Of a stretch of DNA of 64,000 nucleotides, positions 1 to 10,100 are shown piece by piece; the stretch's first letter is position 1; every line of letters begins with the position of its first letter. The position numbers were made by a program, and so were the translations under genes. A model generated the notes under the pieces. It was not told where the DNA came from. It ran no database searches and saw only the letters and a list, made by a program, of their open reading frames with translations. The stretch lies in NCBI RefSeq assembly GCF_030244015.1, contig NZ_JASSYX010000002.1, forward strand, positions 186,001-250,000, written 5' to 3'. The stretch is from Pedobacter ginsengisoli (GTDB lineage Bacteria > Bacteroidota > Bacteroidia > Sphingobacteriales > Sphingobacteriaceae).

Positions 1-1046
1 GGCTGGCGGTAGCACCAATGACCCGCAATAGTGCCGAAACATCTGGTGAGCCAAATGACCTGATGGCCGCTTACTATGAAAACTTTGCAATAGGTGGTTT
101 CGGGATGATCATCTCGGAAGGCACCTATACCGATGACCATTTCAGTCGCTGCAACCCAAATCAACCGGGTATTGTAAATAAAGGCCAGGTCAGCGCGTGG
201 AAAAAAATCACATACCGTGTAAAAAAACATGGTGCACTTTTCATCTGTCAGCTTATGCATGCCGGATCCCTTTCAGAAATGCTGGAGCAGACCATTTCTG
301 CGTCACCCTTTCAGCCTCAGGGAGAACGAAATACAGGCTCTGGCGGAAAGCCCGGGCCTTATCCGGTACCATTGGAAATGAGCAATGAAGACCTGGAGAA
401 AACAACAGAAGGGTTTGTGCTTGCGGCACAGCATGCGAAAGAAGCCGGGTTTGACGGTGTGGAAATCCATGCCGCCAATGGTTATCTCCTGGATCAGTTC
501 CTCACGGGCTACAGCAACTTCCGGACAGACAATTACGGCGGTCGGATGGCCAATAGATTCCGACTGATCGCAGCCATTATTGATGGGATCCGGGAAAGGA
601 CAGGCGCTGATTTTATCATCGGCCTGCGCCTATCAGAAAGCAAGGTCAACAATCTTCCTTACCGTTTGCCCGGTGGACCCCAAACAGCAACTGAAATCCT
701 TGAGGAAGCAGCAAAAACGCAGCTTGACTATATACACATTGCAGCAGAAGGTGGCAATTGGGCAAGAGAATGTCTTTATGAGGATGGATCCTCCTTCAGC
801 GGGATCGCCAGGCAGATTACCGGGCTTCCGGTGATTGCAAACGGTGGAATGCATGATCTTCATAAAGCAGAACAGCTTCTGAGCGAAGGTCATGGTGATA
901 TCCTGGCACTGGGAAGAGCCGCCCTGGCGGACCCGTCATGGCCTAATAAGATCCTGGCAGGTGAAAAGCCTCTGGCTTTTCACAAATCGATGATTCAGCC
1001 ATATCTGACGATCCGGCACAGTAATTCAGTAATCAGTTCGTTGTAA
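1..1046 (+). CDS. NADH:flavin oxidoreductase, old yellow enzyme family (5' partial)
   Basis: FMN-dependent TIM-barrel oxidoreductase, probably an ene-reductase acting on alpha,beta-unsaturated carbonyl compounds in the cytoplasm. The frame is open to the window edge (first full codon at 3) and reads LAVAPMTRNSAE. This matches the conserved APMTR segment near the family N-terminus, so only about 20-30 residues are missing and the ATG at 18 is internal. Visible family motifs are QLMHAGS, then EIHAANGYLLDQFL followed by N-RTDNYGGR-NR (the usual barrel centre with HGAHGYLLxQFL), and the C-terminal phosphate-binding VIANGGM and LALGRAALADP. A 61-nt gap precedes the sulfatase on the same strand. 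The physiological substrate cannot be read from sequence. Confidence 0.93.
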   Translation, partial: LAVAPMTRNSAETSGEPNDLMAAYYENFAIGGFGMIISEGTYTDDHFSRCNPNQPGIVNKGQVSAWKKITYRVKKHGALFICQLMHAGSLSEMLEQTISASPFQPQGERNTGSGGKPGPYPVPLEMSNEDLEKTTEGFVLAAQHAKEAGFDGVEIHAANGYLLDQFLTGYSNFRTDNYGGRMANRFRLIAAIIDGIRERTGADFIIGLRLSESKVNNLPYRLPGGPQTATEILEEAAKTQLDYIHIAAEGGNWARECLYEDGSSFSGIARQITGLPVIANGGMHDLHKAEQLLSEGHGDILALGRAALADPSWPNKILAGEKPLAFHKSMIQPYLTIRHSNSVISSL

Positions 1047-1107
1047 GCCCGTTATTTCTTATATTTATTTTGGTATTGTTCTTTAAAGACCGATCATCCC
1101 TGATAAT

Positions 1108-2475
1108 ATGAAGAAACTTGTATTAAGCCTCCTGCTGTTGTATTGTATACTGATTCCGTTGCTCGTCATTTCCCAGACCAGGCAGCCCAATGTGATCATC
1201 ATACTGACGGATGATATGGGGTATAGTGACGTCTCTGCATTTGGTGGCAACTTCGTGCCCACACCAAACATCGACCGTTTGGCAAGAAATGGTTTAATGC
1301 TTAATCAGTATTACAGCGGTGCGCCCATATGTTCTCCATCCCGGGCAAGTTTGCTGACCGGAATGTATCCAGGCAGGTGGAATTTTAGCACCTATCTTGA
1401 CAATAGAAAACATAACAGGGAAGCTGAACAGGCTGATTTTCTCAATCCTGATGCGCCTTCCATAGCCCGGATTTTTCAAACCGGGGGTTATGCTACCGCT
1501 CATTTTGGTAAATGGCACATGGGTGGCGGCAGGGATGTTAAAGATGCACCCGGGTTTGAAAAGTATGGTTATGATGCGCATGCAAGCACTTATGAGAGTC
1601 CGGATCCCGATCCGTTGATTACAGCTACCAACTGGATCTGGTCTGACAAGGACAGCATTAAGCGATGGGGCAGGACAAAGTATTTTGTAGATAAAACGCT
1701 TGATTTTATGAAAAGCCGCAAGGGTAAGCCGTGTTTCATCAATTTATGGCCAGATGATGTACATACGCCATGGGTGCCGATGGCCGGAGAAGGATATAAC
1801 GGAAAATTTCCAATGGGGCCGGAGACTGAAGCCGCATTTAAGCTGGTTTTGAAGGAGCTGGACAAACAGATCGGCCGGCTTATGGCGGGTTTAAAGGAAA
1901 TAGGAGAGGATAAAAATACCATCATCATTTTCACCAGCGACAATGGCCCTTTGCCAAGTTTCAGAGGCAGCCGTACCGCCAGCTTAAGGGGGTCGAAGCT
2001 TTCGCTTTATGAGGGAGGAATAAGAATGCCGTTCCTCATCAGCTGGCCGGGCCACATTCCGGCAGGTAAAACAGATAGCCTTTCTGAAATCAGTGCGATT
2101 GACTTGTTGCCGTCATTGGCCAGTATGGCGGGCGTAAAACTTCCTGCAGGCTATAAGGGCGATGGGATTGACAGGAGCAAGGTATTTACAGGGCGCCCTT
2201 CTCTACGAAAAAAGAACATGTTTTGGGAGTATGGCAGAAATGATATAGCGTATAAGTACCCGAAAGCTCCGAACCGGAGCCCTAACCTCGCTGTGCGTTC
2301 CGGGGAATGGAAGTTACTGATGAACATTGACGGTTCTGATGTGCAACTCTACAATATAATAAAGGACAAAGATGAAACCACCAATGTCAGTACAGAAAAC
2401 GTTGGGATTGCAAAACAATTAAAATCGGAGCTATCCTCCTGGTGGAAGTCACTCCCATCATTTAAACATTTTTGA
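1108..2475 (+). CDS. Sulfatase (arylsulfatase A-like, formylglycine type, family S1)
   Basis: Exported sulfatase, 455 residues, that should hydrolyse sulfate esters, probably on a glycan. A signal peptide covers about residues 1-23 (basic start, hydrophobic core, VISQ). The calcium-binding Asp pair is in LTDDMGYSD (35-36). The nucleophile motif C75-S-P-S-R79 lies in APICSPSRASLLTG, so Cys75 should be converted to formylglycine. GKWHMG (K135, H137), DDVHTPW (H219) and SDNG (D278, N279) complete the usual active site. Only 21 nt separate it from a second sulfatase, so the two are probably co-transcribed. No formylglycine-generating enzyme is in the window. The substrate is unknown; a fucosidase and a SusCD pair nearby suggest a sulfated polysaccharide. 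Confidence 0.95.
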   Translation: MKKLVLSLLLLYCILIPLLVISQTRQPNVIIILTDDMGYSDVSAFGGNFVPTPNIDRLARNGLMLNQYYSGAPICSPSRASLLTGMYPGRWNFSTYLDNRKHNREAEQADFLNPDAPSIARIFQTGGYATAHFGKWHMGGGRDVKDAPGFEKYGYDAHASTYESPDPDPLITATNWIWSDKDSIKRWGRTKYFVDKTLDFMKSRKGKPCFINLWPDDVHTPWVPMAGEGYNGKFPMGPETEAAFKLVLKELDKQIGRLMAGLKEIGEDKNTIIIFTSDNGPLPSFRGSRTASLRGSKLSLYEGGIRMPFLISWPGHIPAGKTDSLSEISAIDLLPSLASMAGVKLPAGYKGDGIDRSKVFTGRPSLRKKNMFWEYGRNDIAYKYPKAPNRSPNLAVRSGEWKLLMNIDGSDVQLYNIIKDKDETTNVSTENVGIAKQLKSELSSWWKSLPSFKHF

Positions 2476-2496
2476 AGCATTTTATAATTTAGAAAA

Positions 2497-4194
2497 ATGG
2501 GGATTAAAGCACATATAAATAATTTTATCGCAGTCTGTCTTTTAACCGGGCTAACTGTCATAAGCGCTGCAGAAGCAATGGCGCAGAAAAAGAAAAACGA
2601 AAAACCAAACATTGTCCTGATTCTGGCAGATGATCTGGGATACTCTGATCTGGGTTGCTACGGCGGAGAGATCAATACACCAAACCTGGACCGTATTGCA
2701 AAACAAGGTATGCAATTTACCCAATTCTATAACGTTTCCAGATGCTGCCCCACACGCGCCTCTTTGCTTACAGGTTTATACAACCATGATGCCGGTATCG
2801 GAGATATGACCACTCCGCAAAATGACACGGGTTACCGGGGGTATCTGGGCAAAAATACAGTGACCATTGCCGAGGTGCTGAAACAATCGGGATATCATAC
2901 AGCGATGACCGGTAAATGGCATGTGTCTAATACCATTGTCCAGGGCAATCATGAAGACCAGATGAAATGGTTGAATCACCAGGCCGAGCATCCCCTGTTC
3001 TCACCAGCAGATCAATATCCGGTAAGCCGGGGATTTGAGAAATTTTACGGCACGATTTGGGGGGTTATTGATTTCTATGATCCCTTCAGTCTGGTAGAAG
3101 GTACCACCCCGGTTAAAAGTGTCCCAAAAAACTATTATCATACGGATGCAATCAACGATAAAGCAGCCGGGTACGTGCGCGAGTTCAGTAAAACTGGCCA
3201 GCCGTTCTTCCTCTATATCGCGCACAATGCGCCGCACTGGCCTATTCAGGCACCTGCCGAAGACATAGAAAAATATAAGGATACCTACAAAGCCGGCTGG
3301 GATATAATCAGGGAAAACCGTTATAAAAAAATGGTGAGCCTTGGTCTCATTGATCCAGAAAAGGTAAAACTATCTCCCCGTAATCCTTCCCAGATGACAT
3401 GGGAGGCTAACCCCAATAAAGAATGGGATGCCAGAGCAATGGCGGTTCACGCAGCGATGATTGACCGGATGGACCAGGGAATTGGCCGGGTCATCAAAGC
3501 CCTCGAGGAAACGGGTGAGATGGACAATACCATTTTTGTATTTTTAAGCGACAATGGTGCGAGCGCCGAACTTTCAGACAAATACGGACCGGGTTTTGAC
3601 AGGCCGGGGCAAACCCGCGACGGCCAGAAAATTTCTTATGCAACAGACAAAACTGTGATGCCCGGACCGCAGACTACTTTTTTTTCAATCGGACCGGCCT
3701 GGGCAAATGTATCCAATACTCCTTTCAGGCTGTGGAAGTCCCAGTCTCTTGAGGGCGGAGTGCATACGCCGATGATCGTTTCATGGCCTGCCGGCATTAA
3801 GGCAAAAGGAAGCAAAACAGCACAGATCGGTCATGTGATGGATTTCATGGCCACATTTATTGATGTGGCAGGAGTCAAATATCCCCGGGAGTACAATGGG
3901 AATGCGATTACACCGCTCGAAGGAAAAAGTCTTGCGCCATTATTCGCCGGGAATAAAGCTCCCGGGCACGTGGCTTTATTTAACGAACATGAAGGCAGCA
4001 AGTATGTAAGGGTGCAGAATTGGAAGCTTGTAGTAGCAGGGCCGAATAAAAAATGGCAGCTATACGATCTGTCCAGGGATTACAGCGAACTGAATGACCT
4101 GGCTGCCCAATACCCGGATAAAGTAAAGGAATTGAGCGAAATGTGGAATGAATGGGCTGTTAAGCACCATGTTTTGCCGAAACCATCCAAATGA
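2497..4194 (+). CDS. Sulfatase (arylsulfatase, formylglycine type, family S1)
   Basis: Second exported sulfatase, 565 residues. A signal peptide covers about 1-29 (ending AEAMAQ). Metal-binding ADDLGYSD has the Asp pair at 45-46. The nucleophile motif C83-C-P-T-R87 fits C-x-P-x-R, so Cys83 is the predicted formylglycine. TGKWHVS and FLSDNGAS are also present. It is about 110 residues longer than its neighbour because of a central insertion (about 250-400), as in the larger arylsulfatase subfamily. The different length and weak similarity outside the active site suggest the two enzymes attack different sulfate positions rather than being a recent duplication. The final codons overlap a decayed reading frame that begins ATGA at 4191. 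Confidence 0.95.
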   Translation: MGIKAHINNFIAVCLLTGLTVISAAEAMAQKKKNEKPNIVLILADDLGYSDLGCYGGEINTPNLDRIAKQGMQFTQFYNVSRCCPTRASLLTGLYNHDAGIGDMTTPQNDTGYRGYLGKNTVTIAEVLKQSGYHTAMTGKWHVSNTIVQGNHEDQMKWLNHQAEHPLFSPADQYPVSRGFEKFYGTIWGVIDFYDPFSLVEGTTPVKSVPKNYYHTDAINDKAAGYVREFSKTGQPFFLYIAHNAPHWPIQAPAEDIEKYKDTYKAGWDIIRENRYKKMVSLGLIDPEKVKLSPRNPSQMTWEANPNKEWDARAMAVHAAMIDRMDQGIGRVIKALEETGEMDNTIFVFLSDNGASAELSDKYGPGFDRPGQTRDGQKISYATDKTVMPGPQTTFFSIGPAWANVSNTPFRLWKSQSLEGGVHTPMIVSWPAGIKAKGSKTAQIGHVMDFMATFIDVAGVKYPREYNGNAITPLEGKSLAPLFAGNKAPGHVALFNEHEGSKYVRVQNWKLVVAGPNKKWQLYDLSRDYSELNDLAAQYPDKVKELSEMWNEWAVKHHVLPKPSK

Positions 4195-4364
4195 CAATTC
4201 CTTCAGCAAAAAAACGCTATCCCTGGGGTAATGTGGCATCGAGTGACGATCTGCCCAGTGGCTGGAAGGTGAAAAAGGATGCGTAAGTACAGGCTAGTGC
4301 GGAAATAGATACCAGTAGTGTCATGACCGGAAAAAATGCATTACGGGTTAATATGGTTATTTAG
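4191..4364 (+). pseudogene. Decayed gene fragment, possibly a carbohydrate-binding-type domain
   Basis: A reading frame starting in an ATGA overlap with the upstream sulfatase stop runs 31 codons to TAA (4284-4286), then stays open in the same frame to TAG (4362-4364). Across the stop the translation reads GWKVKKDA, stop, VQASAEIDTSSVMTGKNALRV. A Trp-containing strand followed by a T/S-G-K-x-A-L-x-V strand resembles CBM4/9-like beta-sandwich domains. The fragment is too short for an intact domain. It is either the remnant of a gene that once followed the sulfatases or a chance open frame; the in-frame continuation favours a remnant, weakly. Confidence 0.4.
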
Positions 4365-4406
4365 AAAAAAGGGGTTCCGGATACAAATCCGAACCCCTTT
4401 TTTCTA
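4361..4406. terminator. Bidirectional rho-independent terminator
   Basis: The arms AAAAAAGGGGTTCCGGAT and ATCCGAACCCCTTTTTTC pair around an ACAA loop with one bulged base. An A-run on one side and a T-run on the other let it work on both strands. It would end the plus-strand sulfatase transcript and the minus-strand tRNA transcript. Confidence 0.85.
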
Positions 4407-4445
4407 AAAAACTTGTACACCATAATATTTCAGTGTTAAACTATG

Positions 4446-4517
4446 TGTCCCCGACGAGATTCGAACTCATATCGCTGGTACCGGAAACCAGAATTCTATC
4501 CATTGAACTACGGAGAC
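4446..4517 (-). tRNA. tRNA-Arg (anticodon CCG)
   Basis: On the minus strand the sequence folds as a 72-nt cloverleaf without an encoded CCA. The acceptor stem is GTCTCCG with CGGGGAC, with discriminator A. The D-arm contains AGTTCAATGGATAGAAT. The anticodon stem CTGGT/ACCAG encloses the loop TTCCGGT, giving anticodon CCG. The T-arm carries GTTCGAATC. It decodes the rare codon CGG. It is a monocistronic gene between the aldo/keto reductase and the bidirectional terminator. Confidence 0.95.
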
Positions 4518-4590
4518 AATGGGATGCAAATATATAAAATGATATGATTGATCTCTATGGCTTTTTCATATTTATGCAGAAGTATGCAAT

Positions 4591-5487
4591 TTATTTAATT
4601 TGGTTTTCAACAGAAACATTATACAGGTCATACCAGTCCTGATGATCTAATTGAATGGAAAAAGCATTGACCGCATTTTTTATCCTTTGCTCATTAGTAG
4701 TACCGATCAAAGGCAGTGCACCCAGTTTTACCAGCCATGCCACCGCAAGAGACTCAATATCAGCATTATATTTAGTGCTCAGTTCCTCCAGTTTTTCCCT
4801 CACTTTAACAGCCTGCTTGTCTGTCCCGGTAGCTATTCTTCCCTCAGCCAGCGGTGCATAGGCCAGAGGCCGCATGTATCGCTGCTTGATATAGTCGATC
4901 TGGCCGTTGTCCAGCGCCTGTGTGCTCAGCAGGTTGAGTTCTATATGATTGGTTACAATAGGTTTTGTGAGGTAGGAAGTCAGCAGCTGGTGCTGGAATA
5001 CAGAGAAATTCGCCACGCCGATGTTCTTGATCTTTCCCGAATCTTTCAGTTTCTCCAGGGTCAGTGCAGTTTCCTCCAGGTTCGATATCGCATCCAGTTT
5101 GTCCAGCAAAAAGATATCTATATAATCCGTTCTCAGTTTCTTTAAAGAAGACTCTACACTTTTAGTGATATGGTCAGCTGAAGTATCATAATGCCGGATC
5201 CTGATCTCCGGGCTTAGCGGATTGGGAACCTTCAGGCCGCATTTGGTGAAAAGGATTATATCTTCTCTTTTAAAGGCACCTTCACTCAGCAGGTTTCCAA
5301 AAAACTCTTCGCATTTATAGGAACCGTAATTATCTCCGTGTTCGAAAGTATTGATCCCCAGTTCCAGACAGAGGTGTACAATTTTCTTTAAGACCGTATC
5401 GGCATCTTTAACATCATTCCATCTGTAAAATCCGTAAATAGCAGGAGAAACTTTAGGGCCCACATCCCCCATATATATTTTTTGCAT
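4591..5487 (-). CDS. Aldo/keto reductase family protein (YdhF-like) with altered catalytic tetrad
   Basis: 298-residue TIM-barrel protein of the NADP(H)-dependent aldo/keto reductase superfamily, closest in pattern to the YdhF group. Family landmarks include NTFEHGDNYGSYKCE (47-61), LFTKCG (79-84, Lys82) and DYIDIFLL (121-128). The C-terminal half has LAYAPLAEG and the cofactor segment GALPLIGTTNEQRIKNA. Active-site Tyr54 and Lys82 are present. The position normally occupied by the catalytic Asp is Glu49, and that of the catalytic His (usually LLIHRPD) is Asp129 in LLDKLD. Activity is therefore uncertain. It is a single gene, convergent with the sulfatases and upstream of the tRNA. Confidence 0.88.
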   Translation of the reverse strand: MQKIYMGDVGPKVSPAIYGFYRWNDVKDADTVLKKIVHLCLELGINTFEHGDNYGSYKCEEFFGNLLSEGAFKREDIILFTKCGLKVPNPLSPEIRIRHYDTSADHITKSVESSLKKLRTDYIDIFLLDKLDAISNLEETALTLEKLKDSGKIKNIGVANFSVFQHQLLTSYLTKPIVTNHIELNLLSTQALDNGQIDYIKQRYMRPLAYAPLAEGRIATGTDKQAVKVREKLEELSTKYNADIESLAVAWLVKLGALPLIGTTNEQRIKNAVNAFSIQLDHQDWYDLYNVSVENQIK

Positions 5488-5623
5488 ATACTTTTTCTAT
5501 AACACAAATTTAATCAATTGCCCTCGCTTCAGCAATGTTAATTATTGGTAATCGAAACGTATCTGTATTTGCTTTAGCAAGCCAGCTGATCTTATCATAA
5601 CAGATCCCGCCGGAATCAAAAAA

Positions 5624-5656
5624 ATTAATCCCGGGACCATAAAGCCCGGGATTAAT
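5624..5656 (-). terminator. Rho-independent terminator of the susCD operon
   Basis: Perfect 12-bp arms ATTAATCCCGGG / CCCGGGATTAAT flank a 9-nt loop. On the minus strand a T-run (ATTTTTTTG) follows directly. It lies 12 nt past the SusD stop codon. Confidence 0.9.
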
Positions 5657-5668
5657 CATCAGCTCCAT

Positions 5669-7177
5669 TTAATAACCAGGATTCTGGGTATAATTTGGAT
5701 TTGCAAGCTGATTAGACGGTATCGGGAAAACAAGGTTTTTTGGATCATCAGTTGGTTTTTCCTGCCATGGAGTAAGGAATTTTCCAAAACGGATCAGGTC
5801 CTGCCTTCTTACACCTTCCCAGAAAAACTCACGGCCACGTTCATCCAATAACTTATCAAGCGTCAAATCGGCCCAAATTGTTGCACCTCTTTTCGTTCTT
5901 ACCTGGTTGACTAGAGGCAAGGCCAATACAGCTTGCTGCGTTCTCAGCAGCGCCTCGGCTTTCATCAGTAAAACATCTGAATAGCGGTAATAGACCCAGT
6001 CATTTTCCGGCTTTCCTGAGCCCGAGTTGGCATAATCTATCGGATATTTGATGACACGTATTCCCGCAACTTCCAGACGGTTCTGATCCCGTTCAATGAT
6101 GTTGACTTCAGGCGTGAAAATCAAATTATTGCCCCTTCTGTCCTTTAAAGCCACCCCATTTTGATTCAGCTGCTGACCAATCAAGAAACCAACCCTGACA
6201 CCCGATACATTGGTCACTCCGGGATATGCACCACCTCTTCTGGAATCCGCACTTTCAAATTTGCCATAAAAGTCAGAGAGTGTACAAAAACCATTGTTGC
6301 CGCTTGGATTTTGATTGTAATGCAGAGGCGCTACCCACATGGCATTCAGGCCCCCTGCATCGGAGCCCCCCGCGTTACGGCCTGTAAAAATGTTCTCTTT
6401 TGATACGTCGTTGGCAGGCGCAAAATTGTCAAAATAATTTGGCGCTAAAATATATTTATTAGTGCCAATGATTTCGTCAGCAAGAGTAATGACTTTAGCC
6501 ATATCGGCAGCATCAAACGTTGGTGCTGCGCGGTTCAGAAACGCGCCCTTATTGAGGTAGCATTTCATTAATAATATTCTCGCCGCATCTTTATTTGCGC
6601 TGGTTACCGGGCCTTCGGGTAAATCAGGAAGAATCGCCGTCAGCTCTGCGATCAGATAGTCAATCTCCGCCGCCGCATTCCTCACCCTTGATGGTTTCGT
6701 GACATCTTCCCCCGGATCACGGTAGGGCACCTGCCCCCAGCCATCCAGAACAGCAAATTCAGAAAACGCCCGGATAAACCTTGCTTCAGCAGCTTGCTGA
6801 GCTGTTGGGTTGAACTGAAGTACGCTGGTCGCCACATAGTTTGCACTGCCGAGATCCCTGAAAACGCTATGAATACGGGTATGGTCAGAATCCCATTTGT
6901 GCAAGTGAAGTGCTCTCCATGCGCCATCGTCATCCCAATCACCACCGCGGGTAGGAGCCATCGCTTCGTCCGTTGGGAATTCCTGTAAAGCCCAGAAACC
7001 GTAAGGGCCCTGAAATGGTGCGCGCATCGCATTATAGCTCGCATTTAATACTGCAGCCACGTTTTCGGAACCTACCGCACCTTCATTGATCTCGCCATTA
7101 AGTGTTTCATCAAGTTTTGTACAGCCTGCAATTGACAATGCAGCAATCAACAGGATTGTTATATATCTATTTTTCAT
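5669..7177 (-). CDS. SusD/RagB-family outer-membrane nutrient-binding lipoprotein
   Basis: 502-residue surface lipoprotein that acts as the lid of a SusC transporter and binds glycan or other nutrient at the cell surface. The lipobox LSIAGC places the lipidated Cys at 19, followed by TKLDE. The C-terminal signature of the family is clear: NDWVYYRYSDVLLMKAEALLR, then RGREFFWEGVRRQDLIRFGKF, and the ending PNYTQNPGY. Length is normal for the family. Its start lies 17 nt past the SusC stop, so the two form an operon. The two sulfatases and the GH29 fucosidase nearby are possible partners, but no glycosidase is in this operon, so the ligand is unknown. Confidence 0.96.
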   Translation of the reverse strand: MKNRYITILLIAALSIAGCTKLDETLNGEINEGAVGSENVAAVLNASYNAMRAPFQGPYGFWALQEFPTDEAMAPTRGGDWDDDGAWRALHLHKWDSDHTRIHSVFRDLGSANYVATSVLQFNPTAQQAAEARFIRAFSEFAVLDGWGQVPYRDPGEDVTKPSRVRNAAAEIDYLIAELTAILPDLPEGPVTSANKDAARILLMKCYLNKGAFLNRAAPTFDAADMAKVITLADEIIGTNKYILAPNYFDNFAPANDVSKENIFTGRNAGGSDAGGLNAMWVAPLHYNQNPSGNNGFCTLSDFYGKFESADSRRGGAYPGVTNVSGVRVGFLIGQQLNQNGVALKDRRGNNLIFTPEVNIIERDQNRLEVAGIRVIKYPIDYANSGSGKPENDWVYYRYSDVLLMKAEALLRTQQAVLALPLVNQVRTKRGATIWADLTLDKLLDERGREFFWEGVRRQDLIRFGKFLTPWQEKPTDDPKNLVFPIPSNQLANPNYTQNPGY

Positions 7178-7194
7178 GTCTGAGAATATTTAAA

Positions 7195-10100
7195 TTAAAG
7201 AGAGAAATTTACCCCGAAATTGAACGTTCTGGCTGATGGATAGGGTATGTACTCAATACCGGCAGAGGGAACGCCATTCACGCTTTTGTCCACATTTACC
7301 TCTGGATCAAAACCGGAATAATTGGTCAGGACAAATAAGTTTTGACCGTTCACATAAATGTTTAAGCCTTTCACTGTATTGCCTATGTTGCCAATACTGT
7401 AGCTGATAGTAGCATTTGCCAGCTTGAGATAATCACCTTTCTCAATATACCGCGAAGAAGCAGCTATAGGATTGGCCAGTGATTCCTGTATGCCGGAATT
7501 TAACAGTGCCGATGCTACGTTTCTTGTGCCCAGATTGGTAATCGGCAATACAGAATTTGCAGTATTGTTATAAATGTCATGTCCGAGGGAACCATTAAAA
7601 TTCAGTCCTAATGATAGTTTTTTATACCTGAAATCTGTACTGATGCCCAATATCACACTTGGGTTAGGATTACCGACGTAATAACGGGTAAATCCGTCAT
7701 CTGTATATTTAGAGAAACCATTGCCATCCAGTCCCTCATAACGGCGGGTCACCATGGCAAACAAGGGCAGGCCGTTCTGGATCACTTCCAGAGTTACGTC
7801 ACTCATCCCCTGCCCATGCAAAGCGCCCGTCTTGATGATTCCTGTAACGTCTTCCACTTTATTCTTGATAAACGTGGCGTTGCCTCCCAATGACCAGCTG
7901 AAATTCTCCCGGTCAATGATGCTTCCGTTTAATGTCAGCTCAAGCCCGTTGTTTTTGATCTTTCCCGGTAAATTTACCCAGGTTACAGAAGCACCTGCTG
8001 CTGAGGGATAAAAGGGGATCTGCGGAAACAACAGGTCTGTGGTGGTTTTTCTAAAATAATCTGCCGAACCTGTTAACCTGTTTTTAAAAAGTCCGAAGTC
8101 GATCCCAATATTAGTTTGCTCATCAGCCTGCCACTTTAATTTGTCGTTCTGGTTGTTTACACCTCTCAAAGTCTGGCCTCCCTCATAATTAAAGGCATAG
8201 CGCTCCTGCGAAGATCCGGACGGAAATTCCTGGTTCCCGGTCTTTCCATACCCGGCTCTGATCTTCAGCTGGTCCAGCCATCCGGTTTCAGAAAGAAAGG
8301 CCTCATTCTTTATATTCCAGGCTGCCGAGAAAGAAGGGAAATACCCATATTTATTATCAGCGCCAAACTTAGTTGAACCATCTGCCCTAAAAGTAGCAGT
8401 CAACAAATATTTGTCCGCATAATTGAAGATTGCCCTGGCAAAATAAGACTGCAGCTGCGTAGCAGGGTCATTATAGGAACTCATTCTCCTGTTTGCAGGT
8501 TCAGTAGCCTGTAATGCATCCGTATAATCTACAGGTATATTGCCGAAACCTGTAGCGTTCATGTTGCTGCCCTTATTGATATAATTGGTATATTCATAAC
8601 CGACGAGCGCATTTAAGTTCAGGTCTGACGCAATTTCTTTATTAAAATTAAGCGTATTGGTAAACTGCTGTGTGATCAGTTCGGAATTTGAATAACTGGC
8701 ATACCCACCAAGAAAGCCCTCCTCCGGTTTTTCATGCACACCCTCCACATTGATAAAATTTCGGGTAGACGACCTTCTGACCCCGGTGCTGTAATTGATG
8801 CTCGCAAGCATGCGGTATTCCAGCCAGGGAGCAATTTTATAATAAGGAGAAATACTGCCCAATATGGTCGAAGTCTTTGATTTATCACTGTAAGCTTCAG
8901 ACATCGCCAGCGGATTAATGATCCTGCCCTCTTCGATGAATAAGGAACCGTCAGGATTTCTCATGGATTGAGTAGGGTTCCAGGAAAGGGCCTGACTGAT
9001 CAGACTGCCCGTAAACCCAGCAGTCGTAGTTATAGGAGCAATATTTTCATTAAACTGGCTGCTCAGCAGGTTTACATCAAGCCCCAGGTTTTTACTTTCC
9101 AGGAACTTGAAATTTCCATTAAAAGAACCAGTATATTTTTTCAAACCTGTCTTCCTGATGATCCCTTGCTGGTCCTGATAGCCCAAAGACGCACGATAGG
9201 TATTGCCATCGCCGCCGCCACTCAGACCAATTGAATAATTTTGATTGTAAGCCGTACGGGTAATGACATCCATTGCGTCTACATTGTCACCAAAATCGCC
9301 ACTTGTAAGGCCGTATTTTCCCAATGCCGCCCGATATTCATTGCCATCAAGCACATCAATCTGCCGCATCATATTACTTATGCCAGTAGATCCGTTTACA
9401 TCCAGCTTTACCCCGCCGCTCGCACCACGTTTGGTGGTGATCAAAACCACCCCATAAGCCGCTCTGGAGCCATATATCGCAGTAGCCGAAGCATCTTTGA
9501 GGATTTCCATTGAGGCAATGTCATTTGGATTGATGAAATTTAACGGATTTCCACCAGGGGAAACTCCAATACCACCACCGGCATCGGTTTTAACACCGCC
9601 AACACTGGCTGGACTGGCCGATGGTCTCGCTGAACGGCCATCCAAAGCAATTCCATCTACCACGTACAAAGGTTGCCCCGAACCGGTCATGGCAGTATTT
9701 CCCCTGATTCTTACCGTAGTAGAACCGCCTGGCTGCCCACTGTTATTGATCATTTGCACGCCGGCAATTTTGCCCTGGATCAGCTGATCAGGAGCGATCA
9801 AAGGACCTTTGTTAAAATCCTTTGCCGCTAAAGTCGCTACAGCACCGGTCAGGTCCTTCTTCCTAACAGATCCATAACCGACTATCTGCACTTCAGTCAG
9901 GTTATTTGCCGACTGCATCACCGCGTTAATCACGCTTTTCCCACCAATATCGAGCGTCAGCGTTTCCATGCCCACATAACTGAAAACTAGTCTTTTCGCA
10001 TTTTGAGGAGCATTAATGGTGTATTTTCCACTGGCATCCGTCAGACTCTTCACCGTCGTGCCCTCAGCGGTAACGGTCACACCAATCAGCGTATTCTTGT

